From NCBI GenBank assembly GCA_015680865.1, contig JADAKE010000017.1:62001-126000 (forward strand): a DNA stretch of 64,000 nucleotides. The letters are read 5' to 3'. Of this stretch, positions 1 through 10,240 are shown in pieces. The stretch comes from Enterococcus lacertideformus. Lineage in GTDB: Bacteria > Bacillota > Bacilli > Lactobacillales > Enterococcaceae. How positions within the stretch are numbered: the stretch's first letter is position 1; every line of letters starts with the position of its first letter. The notes below the pieces were generated by a model. The model was not told where the DNA came from. It saw only the letters and a list, made by a program, of their open reading frames with translations, and did not search any database. Position numbers and translations under genes: made by a program.

Positions 1-734
1 AATTCTTCTTTTTTACCTTCTTCTAAAAATTTTAGCATTTGTGGAGTCATTGTTAATTGTTCCAACAAATCTGGTCGGCGCTGATATGTCCTTCTTAAGG
101 ATTCTTTCAATTGCCATTCTTCAATCAGCTTATGGTTGCCATTCATCAAGACTTCTGGTACTTTCATTCCATTGAATTCTGCTGGTCGAGTATATTGAGG
201 ATACTCCAACAAACCGGTAGCATGAGAATCTGTTTGTGCTGAAATCTCGTTTCCTAGAACTTCTGGTAATAACCGAACTGTCGCATCAATCATGACCATT
301 GCTCCTAGTTCTCCACCGGTTAGAACATAATCTCCCAATGAAACTTCATCGGTCACCAATGTACGGATACGCTCATCATATCCTTCATAATGCCCACAAA
401 TAAACACCAAATGCTCTTCTTGCGAAAATTCTTCTGCCATTTTTTGGTCGAATTTCTTTCCTGCTGGATCAAGCAGGATAACGCGTTTTTTCACTTTTGG
501 CGTAGCTTCGTTGATCGTCTGAATATTGTCATAGATAGGTTGAACTTTTAATAACATACCTGCACCACCACCATAAGGATAATCATCCACCGTTTGATGC
601 TTATTATCTGAGTATTCTCTAAAATTAGAGACATGGATATCCAAGAGTCCTTTATCTACCGCTTTTCCAATAATTGATTCTCCCATCGGTCCTTCAAACA
701 TTCTTGGAAACAGCGTCAATACATCAATCTTCAT
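1..734 (-). CDS. trmD: tRNA (guanine-37-N1)-methyltransferase TrmD, cut at its C-terminus by the window edge
   Basis: Uses SAM to methylate G37 beside the tRNA anticodon, preventing frameshifting; cytoplasmic. The minus-strand frame opens with [15 protein letters not shown], the family N-terminus, and carries the SPOUT-knot motif [10 protein letters not shown] at about residue 137. 244 codons are present and the family is about 245 residues, so only the last few residues lie outside the window. The start ATG (732-734) overlaps the end of rimM by 11 bases, which suggests translational coupling in a rimM-trmD operon. No lesion is seen. Identity is secure from sequence and synteny. Confidence 0.95.
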   Translation of the reverse strand, partial: MKIDVLTLFPRMFEGPMGESIIGKAVDKGLLDIHVSNFREYSDNKHQTVDDYPYGGGAGMLLKVQPIYDNIQTINEATPKVKKRVILLDPAGKKFDQKMAEEFSQEEHLVFICGHYEGYDERIRTLVTDEVSLGDYVLTGGELGAMVMIDATVRLLPEVLGNEISAQTDSHATGLLEYPQYTRPAEFNGMKVPEVLMNGNHKLIEEWQLKESLRRTYQRRPDLLEQLTMTPQMLKFLEEGKKEE

Positions 735-1248
735 CGTCGATCAATCCTTCTGGAATTTCTACTTGTACAACTCCATTTTCTAAATCGACGGTTTTGACTA
801 CTGAATCAATATAAGGAAGTAGCACGTCTTCTTTTTTTGGTCTCTGAACTACCCAAACGTCATTTGCACCTGGAGAAAGAATTTCTTTGATTTTACCGAG
901 TTCATTTCCTTCTTCATCCATTACTTTTAATCCAATGATTTCATGATAATAAAATTCATTTTCCTTTAAAGCCACAGTTTCTTCTTTTGAGACTTTTAAA
1001 ATACCATCGCGATATTTTTCAACATCATTGATAGAATGATGTCCTTCAAAACTTAATAAATCAAATTTTTTATGTTTGCGATGACTTTTGACTATTAATT
1101 CTATAGGTGCTTTTTTTTCTTGAAATAATGTGAGTACCGAACCTTTTTTATATCGTTCTTCTGGAAAGTCAGTGATTGAAATAACCCGTACTTCACCTTT
1201 TATTCCTTGGGTATTTACGATTTTCCCAACATTTAAATATTCAGTCAA
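724..1248 (-). CDS. rimM: ribosome maturation factor RimM
   Basis: Assists maturation of the 30S head by binding S19 near 16S helices 31-33b. The N-terminal RimM barrel (about residues 3-85, with [17 protein letters not shown]) is followed by a PRC-barrel (about 95-165, with [10 protein letters not shown]). I place the start at TTG 1246-1248 (protein begins TEYLNVGK) because AAGGGGGA lies just upstream at normal spacing; the in-frame ATG further upstream (1308) would add 20 residues that the family lacks. This gives 174 residues, the normal length. It directly precedes and overlaps trmD. Confidence 0.94.
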   Translation of the reverse strand: MTEYLNVGKIVNTQGIKGEVRVISITDFPEERYKKGSVLTLFQEKKAPIELIVKSHRKHKKFDLLSFEGHHSINDVEKYRDGILKVSKEETVALKENEFYYHEIIGLKVMDEEGNELGKIKEILSPGANDVWVVQRPKKEDVLLPYIDSVVKTVDLENGVVQVEIPEGLIDDED

Positions 1249-1400
1249 CTTATATCCCCCTTTTTTAACATAATGCTCAGCTAAACATTTATTGCTGAAT
1301 AGTGACACAGATTCTTTTTTACATATCTGTTTTATTTTAGCATTTGTCCATATGCAATTCTACTTCTTTTTTGTTCTTTCCACCAAGCACATACGACACA

Positions 1401-2270
1401 TTATTGATTCATAGAAACAGCCATTTTTAAAGCAGATAATGGATCTTTATGTGTAACTGTATATACATTTTTAGGCTCTTGCCAACTAACTTGTGTCGCT
1501 TGTTTTGATGTATCATTCATTTCGATCGTAATTTTTCCATATTTTTCAGGAGCAGGTAAGCTATCATTTTCCAAATAGGCAACAATTTCTTTTGCCAATG
1601 GTACTGGGTCTTGGCCTTCAATATTGCTTGCTCGAATACGAAGGTGCCAATTTCCTTCCTGCCATTCTAAAATACTCGAACCAGCAGCTCCTTGTTGATA
1701 GGCTGTAATATTGTATCCCAGATCAACTTGTCGTCCATTTGTATCTGTCGTAATTGGCTGCAAAGCATTGATTGCTTCTTGACTGCTAGCAAAACCATAC
1801 TGATAAAGATAAGAAGCAATCGGTGGTTCTTGATTCAACTCTTTAGCATTTAAACCATACATTGTCGGCAGATCATAATATAAAATTGAAAATCCTTGTT
1901 TTGTTTCTGCTGCAGCAATATTTAATTTTCCTGAAAAGATAGGAATCTCTTGTGGCATTGGTGTAGAGGGATATTTTTCTTTTAATTGTTCATAAGCAGT
2001 CTGTTGGGCATTATTAGTTGTCGATGTTTCTGATTTTGTCGTTGATGTCAACTCTGCCTTACTACTATTTTCCACACTATCGCTTTCTTTACTTGCACTT
2101 TGAGTATTCGTAGTAGTTTCAGACTGTGTATTTAAGGATCCAGACACACGTTGTTTCGTGCTTTGAGTTGTTGTTTTAGTGGTAGTTTCTGTGGTTTCAG
2201 TAGAATTGTTGGTACCTTGACAGACACCTAAAATTAAAATAACTGGTATAAATAGCATTATTTTTTTCAT
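1401..2270 (-). CDS. putative secreted lipoprotein with Ser/Thr-rich linker, function unknown
   Basis: A 289-residue exported protein. The N-terminus MKKIMLFIPVILILGVCQG is a lysine start plus hydrophobic core ending in Cys17. The lipobox LGVC is atypical because Val rather than Gly/Ala/Ser precedes the Cys, so lipidation is likely but not certain. Residues about 20-90 are a low-complexity Thr/Ser/Gln linker, as in proteins reaching through the wall. The C-terminal about 190 residues form a compact domain (YYDLPTMYG, WHLRIRASN) that I cannot assign to a function. It lies alone between the PTS block and rimM, in the same direction as both. Confidence 0.75.
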   Translation of the reverse strand: MKKIMLFIPVILILGVCQGTNNSTETTETTTKTTTQSTKQRVSGSLNTQSETTTNTQSASKESDSVENSSKAELTSTTKSETSTTNNAQQTAYEQLKEKYPSTPMPQEIPIFSGKLNIAAAETKQGFSILYYDLPTMYGLNAKELNQEPPIASYLYQYGFASSQEAINALQPITTDTNGRQVDLGYNITAYQQGAAGSSILEWQEGNWHLRIRASNIEGQDPVPLAKEIVAYLENDSLPAPEKYGKITIEMNDTSKQATQVSWQEPKNVYTVTHKDPLSALKMAVSMNQ

Positions 2271-2577
2271 TTACTTTACCCCTTTCTATATCTATAAGGA
2301 TACGCTTTCTGTGAAATTTTGCCAAGTAGTCATCACAGTAATCATTTACTCATACCATCTATTTCCGTGTAGTGAACTCACCACCACTTAGCTAAACTTA
2401 ACGTTTTTTAAAACTTAAAGGGGAAGCTTCTTGGGAGAAGAGCGTACTTGCAAGCTTATTTTTTCGCTTATAAAGTTTTCTCTTATTGACCAAGCTATCC
2501 CAAAAATAATAATCTTAAGCAGAAAAAAGGCGAGCCTAGAGATAAAATTTACTCTGATCTTGCTTTTTTCTGAATAA

Positions 2578-2818
2578 ACGGTATTCAAAAACTTGCATCT
2601 ACGGCAATAAGTCCAAACATAGTAAAAATGTAGAAAGCTGTTTTTCGTAGTTCATTCTTATTGCTTGGATGCAGACCAGCCTTTTCACGACCTCTTCTCT
2701 TAAACGCTGTTCCAAAGCCAACTCTTCGGTAGTAAGTCAAAATCGCTCAAAACAAGAGGAGTTGTTTCGTGCGATTCTTCCTTAATACGCTGGACAAAAT
2801 GCTCTTTTCATAACTTCT
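2578..2818. repeat. two tandem copies of a ~125-bp intergenic repeat (family A)
   Basis: The 795-bp gap 2271-3065 has no credible gene. It holds two head-to-tail imperfect units, about 2578-2698 and 2690-2818. Each has ACGGTATTC or GGTAGTAAGTC near the start, a middle AAGTC(A/C)AAA block, TTCTTATT or TTCCTTAAT, and ends CTTTTCA(C/T)(G/A)AC(C/T)TCT. Related units occur at 16.1-16.3, 18.95-19.2 (opposite orientation) and 20.37-20.44 kb. A further shorter palindromic stretch around 2880-2950 (GTCGAAAAATCC / TTTTCGAGTTCTTCGGC) may be a degenerate copy. Seen by eye, not by alignment. Confidence 0.6.
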
Positions 2819-3065
2819 AATTTATACTAACCTCCAAAATATAACCCATTATCTAAACTTTAGGAGATTAGTATAAATGCGGAAATAAGTCGAAAAATCC
2901 AGAAAATATAAAAAAATATTTTCGAGTTCTTCGGCTTATTTCTTGGTTCTGTATACTTCTGCCACAACCTCTTTGTGAAGACAATACGTACATTCATAAT
3001 GTTTTGTATTACAAATGCAATATTTTTATTATAAACATCTAACTTTCACAGACATTATCAAAGTA

Positions 3066-4418
3066 TCATTTTGATGTACGTCTATTGAGGATAATACTTG
3101 ATAAAACCACGATGAAAAGGAAAACAAGAATTGTAAAGATCAAAACAGGTTTTCCGGCCTCTCCTACCTTCCCTAGAATCAAACCTGGGATCAAGTAATC
3201 TGTATCAGCAAATGTAGAGGAAGCAAGTTGTAAATTCCCTAGAACTGGTAAAATAAATAGAGGCACCCAACTAATCAATAACCCATTGAATGCTGATCCT
3301 ACTATCGCCCCTCTTCTTCCCCCTGTGGCATTTCCAAATACACCAGAAGCTGCACCACAGAAAAAATGTCCAACAACTCCTGGAATAATCACAGTTGTTT
3401 GCAAGGCGATCATGCCAAACATTGAGAGAGTTCCTACAAGAAAACTAACAAAAAAGCCAATTAATACGGCATTAGGTGCATAGGGAAAAACAATGGGCAC
3501 ATCTAATGCTGGTTTTGAATTTGGTACAAGCTTTTTAGCAATTCCTTGGAATGCTGGCACGATTTCAGCTAATACCATACGGACACCTTGTAAAACAATA
3601 ACAAAGCCGGCAGTAAATGTTCCTGCTTGAATCAAAGAAAAGATTACAGCATTATCCCCGTTGCTTAACTCTTTTTCCACAAATGTTGGCCCAGCAATCA
3701 AAGCAAGTGCAATATATACAATTGACATCAATAACATGATTGATACAGTTGAATCTCTCAAAAAGCCAAAACTTTTAGGAATCTTGATTGTTTCTGTCGA
3801 ATGTGCTTTGTTACCAAAAAACTTTCCAATCCATCCACTTGTTGCATAGCCAATATTTCCAGTATGCCCTAAAGCAACTTGATCATTACCAATAATCGAC
3901 TTCATAAATGGTTGACAAAGTGCTGGAGTGATTGTTAATAAGATTCCTTCAAAAATCCCACCAAGTAAAATCGTCCAGATAGACGTTTCAAATCCTGCAC
4001 TAATCAAAATAACAGCAGTCAAACAAGAAACATAAAGCATGGCTTGTCCAGTTAGAAAAATAAACTTATACCGTGTAAAACGTGCTAATAATATATTCAC
4101 GATCATACCAACTAGCATAATAAGTGCTGTTGGTGTGCCAAATTGTTGTAATGCAATCGCTACAACTGCTTCATTGCTCGGTACCACCCCTTGCGTATGG
4201 AGTGCTGTCTGAAACATTGTAGCAAAAGGTGTTAATGATTGACTAATCAATCCGGCTCCACCAATTAATACTAGAAAACCCACAAATGTCTTTATGGTTC
4301 CTTGGATAACTTCAGAGGCTTTTTTCTTTTGTAAAACCAATCCTAAAAAAGCAATCAATGAGACCAATATCGCTGGTTGACTGACGATTGACACAAATAA
4401 ATTAAAAACCGTATCCAC
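3066..4418 (-). CDS. PTS system EIIC component, UlaA/SgaT (ascorbate) family
   Basis: Membrane permease subunit of a phosphotransferase system that imports and phosphorylates a sugar or sugar acid. About 450 mostly hydrophobic residues with 10-11 predicted membrane segments; TFVGFLVLIGGAGLI, ARFTRYKFIFLTGQ and ALGHTGNIGYA match UlaA-type EIICs. I prefer GTG 4416-4418 as start because GGAGGAGGAGAT sits immediately upstream and overlaps the in-frame ATG at 4436. It is downstream of a separate EIIB and of a regulator carrying an EIIA domain, so the complex is complete as IIA (in the regulator) + IIB + IIC. No catabolic enzyme is adjacent, so the substrate is unknown. Confidence 0.88.
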   Translation of the reverse strand: MDTVFNLFVSIVSQPAILVSLIAFLGLVLQKKKASEVIQGTIKTFVGFLVLIGGAGLISQSLTPFATMFQTALHTQGVVPSNEAVVAIALQQFGTPTALIMLVGMIVNILLARFTRYKFIFLTGQAMLYVSCLTAVILISAGFETSIWTILLGGIFEGILLTITPALCQPFMKSIIGNDQVALGHTGNIGYATSGWIGKFFGNKAHSTETIKIPKSFGFLRDSTVSIMLLMSIVYIALALIAGPTFVEKELSNGDNAVIFSLIQAGTFTAGFVIVLQGVRMVLAEIVPAFQGIAKKLVPNSKPALDVPIVFPYAPNAVLIGFFVSFLVGTLSMFGMIALQTTVIIPGVVGHFFCGAASGVFGNATGGRRGAIVGSAFNGLLISWVPLFILPVLGNLQLASSTFADTDYLIPGLILGKVGEAGKPVLIFTILVFLFIVVLSSIILNRRTSK

Positions 4419-4447
4419 AGTTATCTCCTCCTCCATATGTGTATGTT

Positions 4448-4726
4448 TTATTCAATAATTTTGGCTAACTTTTCTTTTACTTCCTCCCCATCGATAATCG
4501 ATTGAAGTGCAATCAATTTTTCATCGGGTATCGTATATAATGTGTCCTTTAAAGAATATTCGATAAAAAAATAATCCGCCATGTCACTTGATACGCTGCC
4601 AACATCCGTATGATTCACTTCATATTGTTCTAAGTCTTTCCCTAGATCTTGAAGTGCTTGCTTAATATTCATTTCTACCATGAAACTTGTTCCTAAACCA
4701 CTTTGACAAACTGCTACGATTTTCAT
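4448..4726 (-). CDS. PTS system EIIB component, UlaB-like
   Basis: Soluble 92-residue phosphocarrier. MKIVAVCQSGLGTSFMVE contains the phosphorylatable Cys7 in the CxSGLGTS loop typical of lactose/ascorbate-class EIIB proteins. AAAGGAGA precedes the ATG at good spacing. It lies 2 bases after the regulator stop and 29 bases before the EIIC start, so the three genes form one operon. The substrate cannot be read from the sequence. Confidence 0.9.
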   Translation of the reverse strand: MKIVAVCQSGLGTSFMVEMNIKQALQDLGKDLEQYEVNHTDVGSVSSDMADYFFIEYSLKDTLYTIPDEKLIALQSIIDGEEVKEKLAKIIE

Positions 4727-4728
4727 AA

Positions 4729-6747
4729 TTATTCGTCTCCTTTTTTTATGATCTTGATAATTTCTTCTTTGGATTGTGCATGTAATAATGCTTGTAGATT
4801 TTCTTTCTTTGATAATAATTTTGTAAGATTTGCTAACGCACGTAAATGGGCATCGTTATCAATTGCTGCAAGACAGATAAATAATTGAACCGGATGTTTC
4901 TCGTCAAGTAAATTCACTGATCCTTCTAATTTTAACAACGACATTCCCAATTCATTCACTCCATCTTCTGGTCTTGCATGTGACAATGCGATTCGATCAC
5001 CAATATAAATGAAAGCACCATATTGGTTCACACGATCAATCATTGCTTCAATATAAGAAGTAGTGATTTTTTCGGTATCAAGTAATGGTTTTGCAGCTAG
5101 TGTGATTGCTTTTTTCCAACTTACTTGTTTTGGAGCAAGCTGGATCATTTCGGGAGTAATTAATTCTGATAACATAGGGCGACAATCCTCTTTCCTTTCA
5201 AATGACTTGTTTATTTTACGATTGATGATATGATAAATTTTTTCTTCTTCTATTCCTTCTCTTAAGCGGATATACGGCTTGATCGCATCAAGGATCTCTT
5301 TTGCAGACGGTAAAGAAAAACCTGGAATCAACCATTCATTTTGTACTCTATTAAGTAATTTATTTTTTTCTAAGTCACTCATAATTGGTTTGACAAGATA
5401 AAAGGATTTTTTCAGCGGTATCTGATTGATCTTGACAGTTGAAAAGATAATGTCATACGTTGCTTCATCAATTTCATGTAGTCGATCAATGGAATCCGTT
5501 TGGGTAAAGAAAAGTGTGGGAAATAAATGCCTTAATTCACTTTTTAATATCAGGGAAGAGCTAATACCACTGGGACATAAAACAATTGCACGGATCTTTT
5601 TTTGCTGTCCCAATAAATTTATTTTACGTATTTCTCCACCAAACAGGATTGAAAAAAATCCAATTTCTTCTTCTGGTATTTTTCTTCCAATGATTTTTTC
5701 AAACGGTTGCAAAGCTTTCGTCGTCAGTTCATAAATAGCTCCATATTGCCTTTTTATTTGTTTAATCATTGGATTGGGTAAATAAAATCCGTAAATCATT
5801 CTGTAATAAGCGGGAACTAAGTGAAAATATAAATTATCAAATAATTCTTTGAACGATTCAAATCTAACAGCAACTAACGTTTCCATGTGGTGTATGATTT
5901 CAGCGACACAGGAAAATAAAAATTCGTGGGACTGATCATGCAAGTTTCCTTGTACGAATGTCATTAGACATCTTGAAAAAAATTGGATTTCTGATTCTGT
6001 TACTGGGATTTCAGTAATAGACAAAAGAATACTTTCACTGATTGAAGCGATTTCATTTGAGTGGATCACAGGAAACCCATCCTGTTCTTCCAAGATAGAA
6101 TGCCCAATTCTTTTTTTGGTCAATGAATAAAAAAAGGCAAGTTCTTCCATTCTACTAGGTGCGAGTTGTATCTTCTTCTCAAGACAAGCCTCAATGATTA
6201 CTTGTTTCACATGTGAAACAAGTATAAAGTCCATTGAAGTTAACCACAGTAATACCCCAAATCGACCATTTATCGTTTGTAACAGAGATGCCAAACGGTT
6301 TTTTGCTTCTCTACGTAAATAAAACTCACTTCCAGAAAGTGCAAAACCTTCCTTCCTTGAATAAAGTAACTGACAAATTTCGATACTTAACGCTTCTCGG
6401 ACTTTCTTGATATCTGATAGAACAGTTCCTTTGGAAACCTTTAAGAATTCTTGAAAATGAAAGACAGATAAAGCTTCTTTTTCTGAGTAAACCATTAAAT
6501 AAAGTAACTCATTTCTTTCTTTTTCTGTATAAACAACTTCATATCTTGAAAGACCAAGAAAAGTTTCCACCCATTCGACCGGTTTAATTTTCTTTAGTTT
6601 CAAATGAAATTCATCATAAGAACTACAAAAAGGAAGAAGATGACTCTTCACTTCATTCATTGGCTTTTCAAAGAACGTTGAAACTTCAGGCCATGATAGT
6701 TCTTTATCAGAGTAATTTTTGAGGAGATAAGTAATCGTTTCATCCAC
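4729..6747 (-). CDS. PRD-containing transcriptional regulator (BglG/MtlR type) with C-terminal EIIA domain
   Basis: Likely activator of the adjacent PTS operon, controlled by PTS phosphorylation. In order: N-terminal helix-turn-helix regions (about 60-140), two PRDs (about 160-390), an EIIB-like domain (RAIVLCPSGISSSLILK, with its Cys) and an EIIA type-2 domain (LITPEMIQL to the end) with conserved His in IALSHARPEDGV. Because no separate EIIA gene exists here, this domain may also donate phosphate to the EIIB. I favour GTG 6745-6747 (672 residues) since AGGAGGTGAA lies about 9 bases upstream; the in-frame ATG at 6822 would extend the protein by 25 residues but has AAAGG abutting it. Confidence 0.85.
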   Translation of the reverse strand: MDETITYLLKNYSDKELSWPEVSTFFEKPMNEVKSHLLPFCSSYDEFHLKLKKIKPVEWVETFLGLSRYEVVYTEKERNELLYLMVYSEKEALSVFHFQEFLKVSKGTVLSDIKKVREALSIEICQLLYSRKEGFALSGSEFYLRREAKNRLASLLQTINGRFGVLLWLTSMDFILVSHVKQVIIEACLEKKIQLAPSRMEELAFFYSLTKKRIGHSILEEQDGFPVIHSNEIASISESILLSITEIPVTESEIQFFSRCLMTFVQGNLHDQSHEFLFSCVAEIIHHMETLVAVRFESFKELFDNLYFHLVPAYYRMIYGFYLPNPMIKQIKRQYGAIYELTTKALQPFEKIIGRKIPEEEIGFFSILFGGEIRKINLLGQQKKIRAIVLCPSGISSSLILKSELRHLFPTLFFTQTDSIDRLHEIDEATYDIIFSTVKINQIPLKKSFYLVKPIMSDLEKNKLLNRVQNEWLIPGFSLPSAKEILDAIKPYIRLREGIEEEKIYHIINRKINKSFERKEDCRPMLSELITPEMIQLAPKQVSWKKAITLAAKPLLDTEKITTSYIEAMIDRVNQYGAFIYIGDRIALSHARPEDGVNELGMSLLKLEGSVNLLDEKHPVQLFICLAAIDNDAHLRALANLTKLLSKKENLQALLHAQSKEEIIKIIKKGDE

Positions 6748-6822
6748 AGCGCTGTTCACCTCCTGTTTGTATTCTAATATCTTTATTTTTGAAATGCGAG
6801 GGTTGTTTGGTACAACATCCAT

Positions 6823-7240
6823 CCTTTTTTTAAAAAAAATTATACTAAAATGCTAAAATTCTAATAAAAAAAATTAGATGATTGCTGGGTAAATTAATAA
6901 AACAATCAGTTTTGAGATTATTTAAATGAAGTTCCAAAGAAAGTATGCTTAACTTTATTTTTAATAGGTTATTTATGACAAGCAATTGATATGTATATTT
7001 ATTTGATTTTTTTACTAACCTGATTTAGAAATACTCGAAACTAATCTATAATAATCCATTGATCAATATTTTTCTTGATAGTAATAATTATTTTCTAAAT
7101 AACTTTTTTTAATTCAGTCTAACGTATCTATACATACTTATATAATATGTACACTCAACTTTTTATGGATCAGCTATACAAATAAATAGCAATAAAACAG
7201 TTAATAATGAACAAGTTACTTCGTTGTTTTTTTGAACAAA
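6823..7240. other. AT-rich gap between the PTS regulator and khpA
   Basis: About 420 bp with no credible gene on either strand. It is very AT-rich and must carry the promoter of the minus-strand PTS operon, but I cannot single out one promoter or a convincing catabolite-response element by eye. Confidence 0.5.
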
Positions 7241-7272
7241 AAAAGCTGTCTCGTCTAAACGAAACAGCTTTT
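7241..7272 (-). terminator. Rho-independent terminator after khpA
   Basis: Arms AAAAGCTGTTTCGT and ACGAGACAGCTTTT pair around a four-base loop, with further T residues on the minus strand. It begins two bases after the khpA stop, so the rpsP-khpA transcript probably ends here instead of continuing into rimM-trmD. Confidence 0.88.
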
Positions 7273-7274
7273 GA

Positions 7275-7523
7275 TTATCCCTTATGATCAATGATATTCA
7301 AACGCACTTTTTTAGGTGTGCTTATTCGTACACCATAAACAATTGTACGGATTGCTTTCGCAACACGACCTTGCTTGCCAATGATACGACCGATATCTTC
7401 AGGTGCCACAGTTAGATTATATTCATAAAAGTCATTTGACTCACTAATTTCTAACTTGACTTGATCAGGGTGAGTGACTAGCGGACGAACGATTGTTAAG
7501 ACTAATTCACTTAAGTCTTTCAT
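7275..7523 (-). CDS. khpA: KhpA (YlqC) KH-domain RNA-binding protein
   Basis: An 82-residue single type-II KH-domain protein; in streptococci KhpA with KhpB binds RNA and influences cell elongation and division. The KH signature GRIIGKQGRVAKAIR is present at about residues 41-55. AAGGTGAT precedes the ATG. It follows rpsP by 11 bases, the standard order. In relatives rimM and trmD usually come next; here a terminator and about 6 kb of other genes intervene. Confidence 0.93.
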   Translation of the reverse strand: MKDLSELVLTIVRPLVTHPDQVKLEISESNDFYEYNLTVAPEDIGRIIGKQGRVAKAIRTIVYGVRISTPKKVRLNIIDHKG

Positions 7524-7534
7524 ATCCTATCACC

Positions 7535-7810
7535 TTATTTCTTTGAGAATTTAGCTTCGTGGTGTTTTTGCATAACACCTTCTCTTGAAAGGATGTTACG
7601 TACAGTATCAGAAGGTTGTGCTCCTTTAGATAACCAGTTAAGAACTAAATCTTCTTTTAAAACTACTTCTGCAGGGTCTTTCAAAGGATTATAAGTACCT
7701 ACAGTTTCGATGAAACGACCGTCACGAGGAGAACGTGAATAAGCTACGACGATACGGTAAAAAGGACTCTTTTTAGAACCCATACGTTTTAAACGGATTT
7801 TTACTGCCAT
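7535..7810 (-). CDS. rpsP: 30S ribosomal protein S16
   Basis: A 91-residue primary assembly protein of the 30S body. [19 protein letters not shown] is the characteristic N-terminus, with SPRDGRFIE following. GGAGGTGGAAATATATA precedes the ATG, a strong ribosome-binding site suiting a ribosomal gene. First gene of a two-gene unit with khpA. Its usual upstream neighbour ffh is 3.1 kb away, so it must have its own promoter in the AT-rich stretch above 7830. Confidence 0.97.
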   Translation of the reverse strand: MAVKIRLKRMGSKKSPFYRIVVAYSRSPRDGRFIETVGTYNPLKDPAEVVLKEDLVLNWLSKGAQPSDTVRNILSREGVMQKHHEAKFSKK

Positions 7811-9012
7811 TATATATTTCCACCTCCATTGTTTTATTCACAATTTGTAGTGTAACAGTTTTTTTTTACCCTGTAAAGCTTTTTTTCTTTACAGTAAAAA
7901 AAACATCATTCACCATTCTTACTTAATTTAAAAAAAGAATTTCTAGGAGTATCTTACTATTTTATAACACATGACTAAAAGATCGAGAATAAGACTTAGT
8001 CTACCACTCGTCAAGATTAAGCAAAATAAATAAAGTCATAAGAACAAACTATACCACCACAAATAATAATCAAATCTTTTTATACCTAGCTGGATAATAA
8101 TCGAATTATCCCATTAAATCTCTTATGACTGAAGGCACAAGAAATTTGGTTTGATAACTGTTTAATATCAATTGCCATTTGACAATAACCTCATTTTGGT
8201 ATTTTACATACCAAAAAAGTTGATACTGAATTGAACAGACGTAATCATATCCATAATGGCTTTCTGATATATAATAAAACACCGACTTATATCTTCAATA
8301 TATGCCGGTTGATCACCTCAGCTAATGCTAAATCTCAATTGAAGCCGATTCATCTACACGACTAAATCGTACATACTCTCGTCTTTTTGATAAAGTTACT
8401 CTGCTTTTATTTTATTCGAATAAATAAGAGTTTCATTTTGAATAATTACTCCTAGTGAACATGACAAAAAACATCGTGATTGTTTCACAACGAAAAATCT
8501 AATTCCCAATTATTCATTTTCCGTATGTGTTTTCAATTCATCAATGGCACATGTTAAAACGATTTTTACTTCATAAAAAAATAATTTCAGCCTATGTATG
8601 TTCCACATTAAGATAAAATCTATGTGGAAAAAAGGTTACTTGTTTTCCCTTTTAGCTGAATTCATACAATAGGACTTTTGCAATATCCAAACACAGTTTT
8701 ATTCCTTTAGAAAAAGTGCGATCCTTTTCCTCTTGAACTAGCACATTCATTTTCAACTTAAATTTAGAGATGTGAAAAAGGATACTTATAATCTTCATGG
8801 ATCAGTTGCTATCAATTTACATAAAAAATTCAACTGTTCTTTATTCTATTCTCTTATTAGAGATTTTTGTGAAAAAGAACCATTGAAATTGGTCCCTACA
8901 TTTGCTCGTTCCGTTGATTTCTCTACTAATTTCAACCATAAGTGTTTTTATTTGCTGATTTTACTTATTTTTTGTAAGATAAATACAGAAAGTTTGAAGG
9001 AGGAATTGTTTT
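7811..9012. other. 1.2-kb gap upstream of rpsP, no intact gene
   Basis: Divergent promoter region for rpsP (minus) and the reductase pseudogene (plus). A minus-strand stretch about 8099-8290 is open for about 60 codons and reads like degraded protein (YKSVFYYISESHYGYDYV), flanked by stops on both sides, so it may be a gene remnant of unknown origin. The plus-strand frame 8772-9020 overlaps the next gene's ribosome-binding site and has no ribosome-binding site or family signature of its own; I do not call it. Confidence 0.4.
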
Positions 9013-9567
9013 ATGGTTAAAAAAATTGGTTTTTTTGTAGGAAGTTTGAGAAAAGACTCTTATAATAAAAAAGTGGCGGAGGCTTTTGCAAACTTGTTAC
9101 CTGAAGGGTATGAGAGTGTCTTTATAAAAATCGATGATTTACCATTTTATAACTAAGATCTTGAAACACCAGAAAATGTACCTGCTGAATGGTCACGCTT
9201 TCGTGAGGAAGTCAGCGGATTAGATGGCGTTGTATTTGTTTCACCTGAATACAACCGTTCAGTCCCTGCTGCACTTAAAAATGCGTTGGATGTTGGTTCC
9301 CGCCCATATGGTCACAGTGCTTGGGATAACAAACCTGGTTTGGTTGTGACGGCTTCTCCTGGTGGCATCGGAGGATTTTGTGCAAATCATCATTTACGAC
9401 AATCACTTGTTTTCTTGAACGTACCTACTCTGCAACAACCAGAAGCATACATTGGGAACATTGCGAATTTAGTAGATGAAAATGGCAAAATCGTTGAACG
9501 AACATTAAGCTTCTTCCAAACGATCCTTGATGCTTATCTTGACTTTTTAAATAAATTAGCCAAATAA
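9013..9567 (+). pseudogene. NADPH-dependent FMN reductase (flavodoxin-like), broken by one nonsense codon
   Basis: The intact protein would be a 184-residue NAD(P)H:FMN/quinone reductase. It opens MVKKIGFFVGSLRKDSYN (phosphate-binding SLRKDSYN loop) and carries the family motif SPEYNRSVPAALKNALD and ASPGGIGG. AAGGAGGA precedes the ATG. Codon 48 (9154-9156) is TAA within PFYN-stop-DLETPEN, where relatives have Gln, a CAA to TAA change. The frame is otherwise perfect to the stop at 9565, so the lesion is probably recent. Restart within the remainder would lack the FMN-binding N-terminus. Confidence 0.88.
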
Positions 9568-9724
9568 ACTTACTATATTGAACTACTTCTATGAGAGGAA
9601 GGCAAAAGACGATGATTGTTTCATTTAGGAAGAGTCAAGCGATTCATTCACTTGATTGATCATTTTCCTCTATTTATTAAAATGCTATCGTGTTACTTTT
9701 GCCATCTCTCTTTTTTATATGCTC

Positions 9725-10240
9725 TTATTTTTTTACATAATGAAGCTCAATAAACTCCCCAAAATATTTAGTATCCACTAGTTTTAAACGTTCTTCGTAA
9801 TGACCTTCTTGGAATAGTTTTTTCCCTCTCCTAAAATGACCGGTGTGATTTGGATTCGCCATTCATCAATCAACTGATTTTCAATCAATGGTTTTAATAG
9901 TTTACCACCACCTACAACCCACACAGTTTCAGTTGAATGATCTTTTAAATTTTTCATAAACTTAGCAGGTTCCTCATGTACTACTTCAGCGTCATTTAAA
10001 ATCAACTCCTTATTAGAGGAAAATACGATATTTCTTTTTTCAGGATAAAGTTTTTCTGTTGCTAATATTTTTTTTGCTTCTTCATATGTTTTTCTTCCCA
10101 TAACTGTTGCATCAATCTTATGATAGAATGCCTCATAGGTCGTACTTTCTCCTGTTGGCGTATCAAATATGTAAGCTATCCTCTTTTGTTGCTAGATAGC
10201 CATCTAAACTAATTGCACCATAAAAAATAATTTTTCCCAT
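9725..10240 (-). pseudogene. dihydrofolate-reductase-family (RibD C-terminal-like) protein, two frameshifts
   Basis: A YwjB/YyaP-type reductase of about 170 residues. The start region reads MGKIIFYGAISLDGYLA and GGAGGAAGC lies upstream. A frameshift follows DSLHI near 10165 (the other frame resumes FDTPTGESTTYEAFYHKID). The middle block VMGRKTYEEAKK to VWVVGGGKLLKPLIEN is intact. A second frameshift occurs near 9818 in a run of six A where seven would restore LFQEGHYEERLKL and the natural end ELHYVKK. Both lesions are visible directly. The gene lies in the gap between rpsP and ffh. Confidence 0.85.

Noticed and set aside
2578..2818. CRISPR array
   Set aside because: The repeats are about 125 bp, imperfect, adjacent without unique spacers, and no cas gene is present.
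8772..9020. 82-residue plus-strand frame before the FMN reductase
   Set aside because: No ribosome-binding site and no recognisable domain; it ends over the next gene's start and looks like chance in AT-rich DNA.
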